Of a stretch of DNA of 64,000 nucleotides, positions 42,342 through 51,490 are shown piece by piece (the stretch's first letter is position 1; every line of letters starts with the position of its first letter). A program made the translations under genes and the position numbers. The notes beneath the pieces were generated by a model. The model was not told the origin of the DNA. It did no database searches and saw nothing but the letters and a program-made list of their open reading frames with translations. Source of the stretch: Flavobacteriaceae bacterium (GTDB taxonomy: Bacteria; Bacteroidota; Bacteroidia; Flavobacteriales; Flavobacteriaceae); NCBI GenBank assembly GCA_004762155.1, contig SIHP01000013.1:1-64000 (forward strand). The letters are read 5' to 3'.

Positions 42342-43655
42342 ATGAAAAAAACTATTTTAATGATAGCAACCATTGCTTTAACTGTTTTTTCAGCTAATGC
42401 ACAAAAGGTTGACTTTGAGGAATACGATTTAAATAACGAAATGCACGTTATTTTACATCAAGACAATGCTGCTCCAGTTGTAACTGTTGGTGTTATGTAT
42501 CATGTAGGTGCAAAAGATGAGCAACCAGAAAGAACAGGAATGGCTCATTTTTTTGAACATTTATTATTCGAAGGAACCAAAAACATAAAAAAAGGAGAGT
42601 GGTTTAAAGTTGTTTCTTCTAATGGAGGAAAAAACAATGCCAACACTACAGATGACAGAACCTACTATTACGAAATTTTTCCTTCTAATAATGTAGAATT
42701 AGGATTATGGATGGAATCTGAACGTTTATTACATCCTGTAATTAAACAAGGTGGTGTTGACACACAAAATGAAGTTGTAAAAGAAGAAAAAAGACTTCGT
42801 GTAGACAATCAACCTTATTCTCGTTTCTTAGAAAATGTAAAAAAACACATTTTTAAAAAGCATCCATATAAAGGAACAACTATTGGTAAAATGAAGCATT
42901 TAGATGATGCTACATTGGAAGAATTTATTGCTTTTAATAAAAAATTCTATACACCAAACAACGCAACTTTAGTTGTTGCTGGTGATATTAATAAGGCGGA
43001 TGTAAAAAAATTAGTTGCTGAATATTTTGAAAGAATTCCAAAAGGAAATGATGTTACAAGAAGTTTTCCTAAAGAAGCTCCTATTACAAAACAAATAGAT
43101 GCTAAAGCTTACGATCCGAATATTCAAATACCTGCTATAATGCAAGCATATAGAACTCCTTCTATGAAAACTAAGGATTCTAGAGTTTTGGATATGATTT
43201 CTTCTTACTTGAGTAGTGGTAAAAGTTCTATTTTATACAAGAAATTAGTAGACACTAAAAAAATGTCTTTACAAGCAGGTGCGATTAATTTAAGTCAAGA
43301 AGATTACGGGACTTATATTGTTTATGCACTTCCTTTAGGGGAAACTACTTTAGCAGATTTAACAGTTGAAATTGATGAAGAAATTAAAAAACTACAAAGT
43401 GAATTAATTTCTGAAAGAGATTATCAAAAATTACAAAATAAATTCGAAAACCAATATGTTAATTCTAACGCTAGTGTAGAAGGTATTGCTAATTCTTTAG
43501 CACGTTATAATGTTTTATATGGTGACACTAATTTAATTAACACTGAAATTGAAATTTACAGATCAATTACCAGAGAGGATATTAAAAATGTTGCAAAAAA
43601 ATATTTAAATCCTAATCAACGATTAATATTAGAATATTTACCAGAAAAAAAATAA
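42342..43655 (+). CDS. M16 family zinc peptidase (active subunit)
   Basis: A 437-residue periplasmic peptidase with signal peptide (residues 1-20). The inverted zinc motif HFFEH gives His69, Glu72 and His73, with the further Glu about 75 residues on in NEVVKEEKR. It is the catalytic half of a two-gene M16 pair; the partner lies 22 bp downstream. Such pairs form a clamshell that degrades peptides. Promoter region 42187-42341 has no clear consensus. Confidence 0.92.
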   Translation: MKKTILMIATIALTVFSANAQKVDFEEYDLNNEMHVILHQDNAAPVVTVGVMYHVGAKDEQPERTGMAHFFEHLLFEGTKNIKKGEWFKVVSSNGGKNNANTTDDRTYYYEIFPSNNVELGLWMESERLLHPVIKQGGVDTQNEVVKEEKRLRVDNQPYSRFLENVKKHIFKKHPYKGTTIGKMKHLDDATLEEFIAFNKKFYTPNNATLVVAGDINKADVKKLVAEYFERIPKGNDVTRSFPKEAPITKQIDAKAYDPNIQIPAIMQAYRTPSMKTKDSRVLDMISSYLSSGKSSILYKKLVDTKKMSLQAGAINLSQEDYGTYIVYALPLGETTLADLTVEIDEEIKKLQSELISERDYQKLQNKFENQYVNSNASVEGIANSLARYNVLYGDTNLINTEIEIYRSITREDIKNVAKKYLNPNQRLILEYLPEKK

Positions 43656-43677
43656 TAACAGAAAAGACATACATATT

Positions 43678-45726
43678 ATGAAAACAAAAATAGTATTACT
43701 AGTAGCATTTGTAGCAATGTCTTTTGCTGTAAACGCTCAAAAAGATTTAAACCAACAACCAAAACCTGGTCCAGCTCCTAAAATTCAATTAGGAAAAGCA
43801 AAGAAGTTTAAATTACCTAACGGACTACAAGTAATTATGGTAGAAAACCATAAATTACCACGTGCGTCAGCTAGTTTAACAATAGATAACAAACCTGTTT
43901 TTGAAGGTGAAAAAGCAGGAGTATCTGGATTAATGGGTGGTTTATTTGGAAGCGGAACAACAAATATTTCTAAAGACGAATTTAACGAAAAGGTAGACTA
44001 TTTAGGTGCAAACGTTAATTTATATGGTTCAGGGGCCTACGCATCATCATTAAAAAAATACTTTCCTGAAATTTTAGGATTAGTTGCAGATGGTGTTAAA
44101 AACCCTGTTTTTACTCAAGAAGAATTCGATAAAGAAGTTAAAAGAACTTTAGATGGTTTAAAAGCTGATGAAAAAAGTGTTTCTTCTGTAGCAAGAAGAG
44201 TTGAAGACGCTTTAGCGTATGGTAAAAATCATCCTTATGGTGAATTTACATCTAAAGAGTCTATTGAAAAAATCACTTTAGCTGACGTTAAAAACAATTA
44301 CAATACGTATTATAAACCAAACAATGCTTATTTGGTAATTGTGGGAGATATAAATCCTAAGGAAACAAAAAAACTGGTTACTAAGCTATTTAGCGATTGG
44401 AAAGCTGGTGTAATTCCAAATATTACGTTATCAAAACCAGTAAACCCAACCACAACTGAAGTTAACTTTATTAACATGCCTAACGCTGTTCAATCTGAAG
44501 TTTCAGTAATTAATAATATCGATTTAACTCTTGGAGATAAAGATTATTATGCAGCATTATTAGCCAACAAAATTCTAGGTGGTGGAGGTACTGCACGTTT
44601 ATTCATGAATTTACGTGAAGATAAGGGGTACACTTATGGTTCTTACTCTAGTGTAAGACAAAATCGTTATGCAGGTAGATTTAAAGCTTCTGCAAGTGTT
44701 AGAAATGTTGTTACAGATAGTGCAATGGTAGAAATCCAAAAAGAAATAACTAAAATACGTTACCAACAAGTTTCTGTAGAAGAATTAAAAAATGCAAAAG
44801 CTGCCTATGTAGGTGATTTTGTTATGGATGTTCAAAAGCCAAAAACAGCAGCTGAATTTGCTTTAAATATTGGTCGTTATAATTTACCTGAAAACTTTTA
44901 CGAAAATTACTTAGAGAATATTAATGCTGTTACATTAGACGACGTACAAAATGCAGCAATTAAATACTTTAAAGGTAATAAAGCCAGAATTATAATTACT
45001 GGTAAAGGAATTGATGTCTTAAAAAACCTAGAAAAAACTTCTGATTATACTATCAAGTATTTTGATGCATATGGAAACCCTACAACTAAGCCAGAAATGA
45101 CATTGCCAATTCCTGTTGGAATAACAGCTACTAGTGTAATAGAAAATTATATTAAAGCAATTGGAGGAAAAGATAAAGTTAATGCTGTAAAAAGCGTAAT
45201 GTTTTCTGCTACTGGTAAAATACAAGGTATAGACTTAACATACACTTCTAAAACGGCAGCGCCAAATAAGTTTTCTGATGTTGTTACTGGTATGGGACAA
45301 ACATTAAGCAAACAAGTTTTTGACGGAACGAAAGGATATGCTGAACAACAAGGAAGAAGAAAAGATTTAGAAGGAAAAGAACTGGAAGAATTGTTAGGAA
45401 AAAAAGCTCCTTTTGAAGACTTAGCATACATTAACGGAACTTTAGACAGAATTGAACCTATTGATGGCAAAAATGCTTACGTTATTAAGCATAAAGGTCA
45501 AGAAATTTTTTATGACGTTACATCTGGTTTAAAAATAAAATCAACCAAAAAAGTAAAAGGACCACAAGGAGAGGTAATAGTGCCAACTTCATATGCTAAT
45601 TACAAAGAAGTAAATGGAATTAAGTTTCCTTATAAAATTAGTCAAAAAATGGGGCCTATGGATTTAAATTTCGAGATTAAAGAAGTTAAAATAAATGAAG
45701 GAGTATCCGATACTGATTTTCAATAA
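43678..45726 (+). CDS. M16 family protein lacking the zinc motif, with extra C-terminal domain
   Basis: A 682-residue partner of the upstream peptidase with signal peptide (residues 1-20). Where active members have HxxEH it reads GVSGLMGGLFGSGT, so it is probably the non-catalytic half. GGTARLFMNLREDKGYTYG is the substrate-binding Arg/Tyr motif of such subunits. From about residue 480 an added 200-residue beta-rich domain resembles lipoprotein-localisation (LolA/LolB-like) domains common after M16 proteins in this phylum. Confidence 0.9.
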   Translation: MKTKIVLLVAFVAMSFAVNAQKDLNQQPKPGPAPKIQLGKAKKFKLPNGLQVIMVENHKLPRASASLTIDNKPVFEGEKAGVSGLMGGLFGSGTTNISKDEFNEKVDYLGANVNLYGSGAYASSLKKYFPEILGLVADGVKNPVFTQEEFDKEVKRTLDGLKADEKSVSSVARRVEDALAYGKNHPYGEFTSKESIEKITLADVKNNYNTYYKPNNAYLVIVGDINPKETKKLVTKLFSDWKAGVIPNITLSKPVNPTTTEVNFINMPNAVQSEVSVINNIDLTLGDKDYYAALLANKILGGGGTARLFMNLREDKGYTYGSYSSVRQNRYAGRFKASASVRNVVTDSAMVEIQKEITKIRYQQVSVEELKNAKAAYVGDFVMDVQKPKTAAEFALNIGRYNLPENFYENYLENINAVTLDDVQNAAIKYFKGNKARIIITGKGIDVLKNLEKTSDYTIKYFDAYGNPTTKPEMTLPIPVGITATSVIENYIKAIGGKDKVNAVKSVMFSATGKIQGIDLTYTSKTAAPNKFSDVVTGMGQTLSKQVFDGTKGYAEQQGRRKDLEGKELEELLGKKAPFEDLAYINGTLDRIEPIDGKNAYVIKHKGQEIFYDVTSGLKIKSTKKVKGPQGEVIVPTSYANYKEVNGIKFPYKISQKMGPMDLNFEIKEVKINEGVSDTDFQ

Positions 45727-45749
45727 TTTTTTTTTAAAATCTTACTATT

Positions 45750-45777
45750 AAAAACCGTGATTTTATCACGGTTTTTT
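45750..45777 (+). terminator. Terminator of the M16 pair
   Basis: The stem AAACCGTGAT / ATCACGGTTT with a six-T tail lies 25 bp after the stop codon. Confidence 0.85.
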
Positions 45778-45869
45778 GTTTTCATTACTAAAAGCACCTT
45801 TTTTTATACTGATTTTTAAAGCTTTCAGGTTAAAATCCAATTATTTAAGCAATAACTCTTTCTTTTTTA

Positions 45870-45877
45870 TAACTTTG
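45870..45877 (+). promoter_or_regulatory. -7 element of the metal-binding lipoprotein gene
   Basis: TAACTTTG fits TAnnTTTG, 33 bp before the ATG at 45911. Confidence 0.45.
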
Positions 45878-45910
45878 CATAACTCATTAATGTATTAATA
45901 TAAACCTCAA

Positions 45911-46372
45911 ATGAAAATTCAAAAAATAATATTCGCATTAGTAATAGCTACTTTTACTTTTATTGGTTGTGAACAAGAAGTAAAAAAAGAAGAGCTAGCT
46001 ATTAGTATTTCTGGTATGACTTGTGAAATTGGTTGTGCTAAATTAATTGAATCTAAACTTAATAAACAAGAAGGCGTATTAGACGCTAAAGTTGTATTTA
46101 ACGATAGTATTGCTACAATTAAGTATGATGGATCTAAAACAAACAAAGCTTCTTTAATTTCTTTTGTAGAAGGAATAGCAGGAAACTTATACACAGCTAA
46201 AGAAACTAAAGTAAAAGAAGCATGTGCAGCTGATTGCAAAAAAGAAGACTGCGCTGCAAAAGAAAAGAAAACATCTAAAGAAGATTGTGAAAGCGATTGC
46301 TGTAAAGACGAGCAAGCTAAAGCATGTACAACAGATCTTAAAGCGGAATGTTGTGCAGACAAAAAAGCATAA
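45911..46372 (+). CDS. Heavy-metal-associated domain lipoprotein with cysteine-rich tail
   Basis: A 153-residue protein. The signal TFIGC places the lipid-modified Cys at residue 20. An HMA ferredoxin-like fold spans about 30-98 with SGMTCEIGCAKL; the metal-binding pair is C38-x3-C42 instead of the normal C-x2-C. The last 50 residues hold about 12 Cys among Lys, Asp and Glu (for example CESDCCKDE), like a metallothionein-type tail. Binding of copper, zinc or cadmium at the membrane is inferred. Single gene with its own promoter and terminator. Confidence 0.85.
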   Translation: MKIQKIIFALVIATFTFIGCEQEVKKEELAISISGMTCEIGCAKLIESKLNKQEGVLDAKVVFNDSIATIKYDGSKTNKASLISFVEGIAGNLYTAKETKVKEACAADCKKEDCAAKEKKTSKEDCESDCCKDEQAKACTTDLKAECCADKKA

Positions 46373-46391
46373 GTAAAAACTATTACTTTAT

Positions 46392-46423
46392 AAAAAAGGC
46401 TTCTGAAATCAGAAGCCTTTTTT
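46392..46423 (+). terminator. Terminator of the metal-binding lipoprotein gene
   Basis: A 15-bp stem (46392-46406 with 46409-46423) with a six-T run, 20 bp after the stop. Confidence 0.88.
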
Positions 46424-46436
46424 GTTGCTTTTAATT

Positions 46437-46444
46437 TATCTTTG
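46437..46444 (+). promoter_or_regulatory. -7 element of ctaA
   Basis: TATCTTTG fits TAnnTTTG, 15 bp before the ATG at 46460, and supports that start over the upstream TTG. Confidence 0.55.
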
Positions 46445-46459
46445 TGTAAATTTTTTTCA

Positions 46460-47491
46460 ATGAAAAAACGATTTCCACTTTTAGTAAAAATTACAATAAT
46501 ATCTGTTTATTTAATCTTTTTAGCTGGAGCTGTTGTTCGTATGACGGGTTCTGGAATGGGATGTCCTGATTGGCCTAAATGTTTTGGTTATTATATTCCT
46601 CCTACAACAGAAGCACAAATAACTTGGCAATCAAATACAGATTATGAAAAAGGAATGATTATTATAAAAGATGAAGCTCTATTTGTTGCCGAAAAAGATA
46701 TTAAAACTGCTGAAAACTTCAATCTTTCTAATTGGACAACTTACACTAAACATAACTATGCTAAATTCAATAAATATCATACTTGGACAGAATACATAAA
46801 CCGATTATCTTCTGTTCTTTCTGGAATTATCTTTTTGTTTTTAGTTTTTGTAGCTTATAAATTTAGGAGAGAAAATAAATGGATTCCTATTCTTGCTTTT
46901 ATAGCCTTATTTCTAATGATTTTTCAAGGTTGGTTAGGTAAAACCGTTGTAGACACAAATTTAAAACCTAAGATAATCACCATACATATGGTTGCTGCAC
47001 TAGCAATTGTAGGTTTGTTATTAAAATTATTATTTATAGTTTCAGAAAAGAAATCGGTATATAAATACCACTCTTTATTTAACAAACTATTAATTATTTC
47101 GGTTGTTTTCTCTTTAATTCAAATAGCATTAGGAACACAAGTCCGTCAGTTTATAGATGAACAAGTTAAACTTTATGGTTTTGATCATAAACAATACAGC
47201 CTACTTAATCCTAGTTTTAAATTTTACTTCCATCGATCATTTACAATCGCTATCGTTTTAGTGAATTTTGGATTATTCTACTTAAATCAGATTAAAAACC
47301 TGGGATATAAATTAGTAAATTGGATTGTGTTTTTAATCTGTTTAGAAACCCTTACAGGTATTTTAATGTATTATGCTGAATTTCCTTTAGGAACTCAAGC
47401 AACACATTTATTAGCAGGTGCTATTTTATTTGGATTACAATTTTATTTATGGTTACAAAGTCTAAAAGTTGAAATCCCTAAAGAAGTCTAA
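46460..47491 (+). CDS. ctaA: Heme A synthase (CtaA/COX15)
   Basis: Inner-membrane enzyme (343 residues from ATG 46460) that oxidises the C8 methyl of heme O to the formyl group of heme A for cytochrome oxidase. It has about eight helices and the N-terminal GAVVRMTGSGMGCPDWPKCFG. An insertion of about 70 residues after it (QITWQSNTDYEKG, NWTTYTKHNYAKF) leads to the conserved HTWTEYINRLSSV. Conserved His residues in the helices (TIHMVAALA, FYFHRSF, QATHLLAG) bind heme. Confidence 0.93.
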   Translation: MKKRFPLLVKITIISVYLIFLAGAVVRMTGSGMGCPDWPKCFGYYIPPTTEAQITWQSNTDYEKGMIIIKDEALFVAEKDIKTAENFNLSNWTTYTKHNYAKFNKYHTWTEYINRLSSVLSGIIFLFLVFVAYKFRRENKWIPILAFIALFLMIFQGWLGKTVVDTNLKPKIITIHMVAALAIVGLLLKLLFIVSEKKSVYKYHSLFNKLLIISVVFSLIQIALGTQVRQFIDEQVKLYGFDHKQYSLLNPSFKFYFHRSFTIAIVLVNFGLFYLNQIKNLGYKLVNWIVFLICLETLTGILMYYAEFPLGTQATHLLAGAILFGLQFYLWLQSLKVEIPKEV

Positions 47492-47495
47492 AACT

Positions 47496-48059
47496 CTATT
47501 CAGTACTACTTTTCCATTCCATTGTTTCAATAATATGAATCATATCTTGCTTAATATAATCTACAGCAGGTAAAATACTATCATAATTAGGTTTTGTTCG
47601 AAAAAATAAAGATCCTTTTAAAAAATGCTTTGTACTATCTGTTATATGAAATTGTATTTGAGAGGCTGAGTTTCCAGTAATATCAAACATACTTCCATAT
47701 ACTTTCTGTTCTTTATTATTGAAATTATTTGAAGTAATTTGATCTGCTTTTACGGTATGTTCAAAAACAAGTTTTTCAGCATCGGTTAACACTTCTTTTA
47801 AGTTATCATTCAAAGCTCTATAAGTAATATCTATAGAAGCTTTTAATTTTGGGTATTCAATTTTTAACCAACCATTTGGTAAATTCAAAACATTAGTGTT
47901 TTCCGCTACATCAAAAGAATATGGTTTTTCTATACTTATTTTTTGATATTTTTTTAACGGATAATTTAAGCTTAAATATGCTTTAGGCTTAGGTATAGCA
48001 TCTTCTTTGCAACTTGTTAAAAACAATACCGTTAATAGTATGTAAAAAAACTTATTCAT
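47496..48059 (-). CDS. gldD: Gliding motility lipoprotein GldD
   Basis: A 187-residue lipoprotein with the lipobox Cys at residue 17 (FLTSC). The start KPKAYLSLNYP and the FRTKPNYDSILPAVDYIKQD segment near the end match GldD, which is needed for gliding and T9SS function in Flavobacterium. It overlaps gldE by 8 bp in the usual gldE-gldD order. Confidence 0.93.
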   Translation of the reverse strand: MNKFFYILLTVLFLTSCKEDAIPKPKAYLSLNYPLKKYQKISIEKPYSFDVAENTNVLNLPNGWLKIEYPKLKASIDITYRALNDNLKEVLTDAEKLVFEHTVKADQITSNNFNNKEQKVYGSMFDITGNSASQIQFHITDSTKHFLKGSLFFRTKPNYDSILPAVDYIKQDMIHIIETMEWKSSTE

Positions 48060-49347
48060 TTCGGGTTACTTTAACTTGTTTTATGCGTTTTCTATCAAGT
48101 GCTTCAATAGTAAACGTGTATTTTTCGAAATTTATTTTATCATTTATTTTAGGAAATCTTCCAGAAATTTCAAGAATAAAACCAGCTAAGGTTTCACTTT
48201 CTCCTTTTTCTTCTTCAAATCGCTCTTCATCATCAATCTCTAAAACCTTACAAAAATCTCTAATAGTAATTTTTCCTTCAAAAATATAATTGTTTTTATC
48301 TATTCTAGAGTATGATAAATCCTCATTATCAAATTCATCATTAATATCACCTACAATCTCTTCAATAACATCTTCTAAGGTTACTATTCCGCTTGTTCCT
48401 CCATATTCATCTACAACAATAGCTAAATGATTTTTTTTCTCTTGAAACTCTGCTAATAAATCATCTAACTTTTTGTTTTCTGGCACAAAAAAGGGTTCTC
48501 GTATTAAATCTTGCCATTTAAAATTCGTTTTATTTAAATAGGCTAATAAGTCTTTAGCATATAAAACACCAACAATATTATCTATATTTTCTTGATAAAC
48601 AGGATTTCTAGAATATCCGTTTTTTAAAATAGTATCTAATACATTTTTATAGGATTCATCGTTAGAAATAGCACAAACATCTGTACGAGGTTTCATTATC
48701 TGTACCGTTTCTGTATTTCCAAAAGTTACAATACCTTGTAAAAGTTGTTGTTCATCTTTTGTTGTTGCTCCTTCTGATGTTAATTCTAGTGCCATAGATA
48801 ATTTATCTACCGATAAATTATTGTTCTTTTTACCCAATCTGTTTTCAATAACATTTGTTAACTTAATAAGTGGTGCACTTAACGGAGTTAATATTTTATT
48901 TAGAACAAGAACTGGTTTAGACATAAAAACAGAAAATTCCTTCGATTTTCTATTCGCGTAAACTTTTGGTAAAACTTCTCCAAAAAGTAGAATTAAAAAT
49001 GTTACTAAAACAACCTCTACTAAAAACCTTAACGTTTGTGGTAAATTATCAAATAAAACTTCACCTAAGGAAGCAAATAATAATACAATAAGAATATTAA
49101 TAAAGTTATTCGTAATAAGAATGGTTGCTAATAACTTTTTATGATTTTCTAATAATTGAACGACAATACTTCTTCCTTTTGTTTTTTCAGACAACTCATC
49201 AACTTCCGTTTGAGATAATGAAAAAAAAGCAACTTCTGCTCCGGAAACTAATGCAGAAAGCATTAATAAAACCAACAATGCAAGAAAATATATTGTGGTT
49301 AAAAAGTTAAAGCTAAAAAATAATTGCAAATGGGGTTCTGGATCCAA
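48052..49347 (-). CDS. gldE: Gliding motility-associated protein GldE (CorC/hemolysin family)
   Basis: A 431-residue membrane protein with an N-terminal DUF21-type region of about three to four helices (SALVSGAEVAFFSLS, LLATILITNNFINI), two CBS domains (about 205-325, MKPRTDVCAI and VVDEYGGTSGIVTLEDVIEE) and a CorC_HlyC C-terminal domain. GldE works with GldD in the gliding machinery. 19 bp separate it from ssb. Confidence 0.93.
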   Translation of the reverse strand: MDPEPHLQLFFSFNFLTTIYFLALLVLLMLSALVSGAEVAFFSLSQTEVDELSEKTKGRSIVVQLLENHKKLLATILITNNFINILIVLLFASLGEVLFDNLPQTLRFLVEVVLVTFLILLFGEVLPKVYANRKSKEFSVFMSKPVLVLNKILTPLSAPLIKLTNVIENRLGKKNNNLSVDKLSMALELTSEGATTKDEQQLLQGIVTFGNTETVQIMKPRTDVCAISNDESYKNVLDTILKNGYSRNPVYQENIDNIVGVLYAKDLLAYLNKTNFKWQDLIREPFFVPENKKLDDLLAEFQEKKNHLAIVVDEYGGTSGIVTLEDVIEEIVGDINDEFDNEDLSYSRIDKNNYIFEGKITIRDFCKVLEIDDEERFEEEKGESETLAGFILEISGRFPKINDKINFEKYTFTIEALDRKRIKQVKVTRNE

Positions 49348-49366
49348 TTTTTAAAATTTAATTAAA

Positions 49367-49801
49367 CTAAAAAGGTAAATCATCATCTTCTTTATTTGAA
49401 ACAGGAGTTTGTGTTGTTTTTAAGTTTCCTGTTTGATTCATTTTACTTGCAGCAATTGTTGGTTCTTTTTTTGTAGTTAGAAAAGTCATGTCTTGTACAT
49501 GAATTTCTGTAGTATAACGTTTTTGACCTTCAACTTCGTATTGACGATTTTTAATACGTCCTTCTACATAAACCTTATCACCTTTAGTTAAATATTTCTC
49601 ACATGTTTCTGCTAATTTATTACGAACAACAATATTATGCCAATCGGTATTCGTAATTCGCTCGCCTGTTTGACGATTGGTAAAAGTTTCATTAGTTGCT
49701 AAAGGAAAACGACCAATAGCATTTCCTCCTTCAAAGTAATGCATTTTAATTTCATCACCTAAATGTCCTATTAAAATAACTTTATTTACTGTTCCTGCCA
49801 T
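49367..49801 (-). CDS. ssb: Single-stranded DNA-binding protein
   Basis: A 144-residue OB-fold protein. AGTVNKVILIGHLGDE opens the fold, TDWHNIVVRNKLAETCEKYL and GDKVYVEGRIKNRQYE are core motifs, and the acidic tip DDDLPF at the C-terminus is the partner-binding tail. Located between mutY and gldE, as in other Flavobacteriia. Confidence 0.97.
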   Translation of the reverse strand: MAGTVNKVILIGHLGDEIKMHYFEGGNAIGRFPLATNETFTNRQTGERITNTDWHNIVVRNKLAETCEKYLTKGDKVYVEGRIKNRQYEVEGQKRYTTEIHVQDMTFLTTKKEPTIAASKMNQTGNLKTTQTPVSNKEDDDLPF

Positions 49802-49836
49802 GATATAAATTTAGCATGTAATTCAAATATACAAAA

Positions 49837-50883
49837 TTACTTGTTCTGGTTTGTATAGGCTTCTAAAAACTTATCAATTAAAACAGGTACAGGCTGTTTT
49901 TTTACTTGCTCCCAAGAAGTTGTTTCCTTATTAATTCCTGAAGTTTTAACAACCCAAAATTTTGTATATAAATGTTGATGAGAAAGCTTATGCACAATAT
50001 CTTTTGAATTAAACAAACTTAATGTAGTTGATTTCGGAAACAATTCTTTAAATTTTTCCGTTGTAATTAATGCGTTTCCATCAATAGCAACATCACTTTC
50101 AACTAATGGAAATTGATACAAACCTTGCCAAATACCTTTTCCTTTTCTCTCTTCAAAAACTGTTTTATTGTTTGAAGTAACAACAACCAAATAATTAAAA
50201 AATCGCTTTTTTACTTTTAGTTTCTTTTCTTTTACAGGTAATTGATCTATTAAATTTTCAGCCAATGAAACACAACTATCGGAAAACGGACATTCGCCAC
50301 ATAACGGGTTTTTAGGTTTGCAAAGCGTTGCTCCAAAATCCATAATTGCTTGATTGTATGTTCCTGGCTGTTTAGTATCGATTAACGTTTGTGCTAATAT
50401 CTTAAACTCTTTAATTCCTACTGTAGAATTAATAGCTGTTTTAACACCAAAATAACGCGATAAAACCCTGTACACATTTCCGTCAACAACCGCAGCAGCT
50501 TCGTCGTAAGCAATAGATGCAATTGCAGAAGCGGTATAATCACCAACCCCTTTTAACTTTAATAGCTCTTTATAATTCTTAGGAAATTCTCCTTTTAATT
50601 CTTCTGAAATGTATTTTGCGGTAAAATGAAGATTTCTTGCTCTAGAATAATATCCCAAACCTTGCCATAACTTTAACACATAACTTTCACTCGCATTTGC
50701 AAGATCAAAGACTGTGGGAAAAGCTTCTGTAAACTTTAAAAAATAAGGAAGACCTTGAGCTACTCTTGTTTGCTGAAGCATGATTTCACTTAACCAAATA
50801 TGGTAAGGATCTTTTGTTTTGCGCCATGGTAAATCACGCTTATTTTTTAAATACCAGTTTATCAATATGTTATGAAAATGCAT
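49837..50883 (-). CDS. mutY: A/G-specific adenine glycosylase
   Basis: Base-excision enzyme (348 residues) that removes adenine paired with 8-oxoguanine. LSEIMLQQTRV holds the catalytic Glu, KGVGDYTASAIASIAY the helix-hairpin-helix and VVDGNVYRVLSR the catalytic Asp. The Cys set C-x6-C-x2-C-x5-C (CKPKNPLCGECPFSDSC) binds a 4Fe-4S cluster, and a NUDIX-like domain follows. First gene of mutY-ssb-gldE-gldD. Confidence 0.96.
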   Translation of the reverse strand: MHFHNILINWYLKNKRDLPWRKTKDPYHIWLSEIMLQQTRVAQGLPYFLKFTEAFPTVFDLANASESYVLKLWQGLGYYSRARNLHFTAKYISEELKGEFPKNYKELLKLKGVGDYTASAIASIAYDEAAAVVDGNVYRVLSRYFGVKTAINSTVGIKEFKILAQTLIDTKQPGTYNQAIMDFGATLCKPKNPLCGECPFSDSCVSLAENLIDQLPVKEKKLKVKKRFFNYLVVVTSNNKTVFEERKGKGIWQGLYQFPLVESDVAIDGNALITTEKFKELFPKSTTLSLFNSKDIVHKLSHQHLYTKFWVVKTSGINKETTSWEQVKKQPVPVLIDKFLEAYTNQNK

Positions 50884-50966
50884 TTATATCTTTTAGCAAA
50901 GCAAAATTAACGCATTTTATTTAGATAATTTTAAGAACAAACATTTCTGGAATAGATTAATTATCA

Positions 50967-50974
50967 TATATTTG
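50967..50974 (+). promoter_or_regulatory. -7 element of the HU gene
   Basis: TATATTTG fits TAnnTTTG, 36 bp before the ATG at 51011. Confidence 0.6.
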
Positions 50975-51010
50975 CAGCCTTGAAATTTAAAATAAAAAAA
51001 TAAATTTATA

Positions 51011-51301
51011 ATGACAAAAGCAGATATCGTATCGAATATTTCAGATAAGACAGGAATTGAAAAAGCAGATGTATTAGCAGCTGTTGAAGCATTCATGACT
51101 GAAGTAAAAGATTCATTAGAAAGTGGAGATAACGTATATTTAAGAGGTTTTGGTAGTTTTATTATCAAAACAAGAGCAGAAAAAACTGGTAGAAATATTT
51201 CTAAAAATACTACTATCAAAATACCTGCACACAATATACCTGCATTTAAACCTGCAAAGACTTTTACTGACGGAGTAAAAGCAAAGGTTTCTGTAAAATA
51301 A
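51011..51301 (+). CDS. HU-family DNA-binding protein
   Basis: A 96-residue nucleoid protein. MTKADIVSNISDKTGIEKAD is the dimerisation helix pair; GDNVYLRGFGSFIIKTRAEK and NTTIKIPAHNIPAFKPAK carry the DNA-binding arm. HU rather than IHF by lack of partner gene. Between mutY (divergent) and the small basic protein gene. Confidence 0.95.
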   Translation: MTKADIVSNISDKTGIEKADVLAAVEAFMTEVKDSLESGDNVYLRGFGSFIIKTRAEKTGRNISKNTTIKIPAHNIPAFKPAKTFTDGVKAKVSVK

Positions 51302-51351
51302 AATATTAGAAATATTAACTTAACTCGAAAGAGTTTCTAAAACGAATTATT

Positions 51352-51441
51352 ATGCCAAGTGGTAAAAAAAGAAAAAGAGCGAAGATCTCTACTCACAAAA
51401 GAAAGAAAAGAGCAAGAGCAAACCGTCACAAGAAAAAGTAA
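51352..51441 (+). CDS. 29-residue basic protein, AURKAIP1/COX24 (mS38)-like
   Basis: A very short CDS, starting at ATG 51352: MPSGKKRKRAKISTHKRKKR plus nine more residues, with about 17 Lys/Arg. The sequence matches a tiny protein conserved across Bacteroidota and annotated as AURKAIP1/COX24 domain, the domain of mitochondrial ribosomal protein mS38. It is therefore likely a small ribosomal subunit component. It lies 50 bp after HU and ends inside a terminator hairpin. Easily missed by gene finders. Confidence 0.88.
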   Translation: MPSGKKRKRAKISTHKRKKRARANRHKKK

Positions 51442-51459
51442 GCATTAGCTTACTTTTTC
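51432..51459 (+). terminator. Terminator overlapping the end of the basic-protein gene
   Basis: A perfect 12-bp stem (51432-51443 with 51448-51459) with loop ATTA and a T run inside the 3' arm. The stop codon (51439-51441) is inside the 5' arm, so a ribosome reaching the stop would cover the hairpin. Confidence 0.75.
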
Positions 51460-51490
51460 CGTTTGTTTAAAACAAAAAGTTCATTGACAT

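Noticed and set aside
45919..46362. 147-codon ORF on the minus strand opposite the metal-binding lipoprotein
   Set aside because: It is a shadow of the real gene: Cys/Lys codons read backwards give Ser/Ala-rich low-complexity protein, and it has no promoter or family match.
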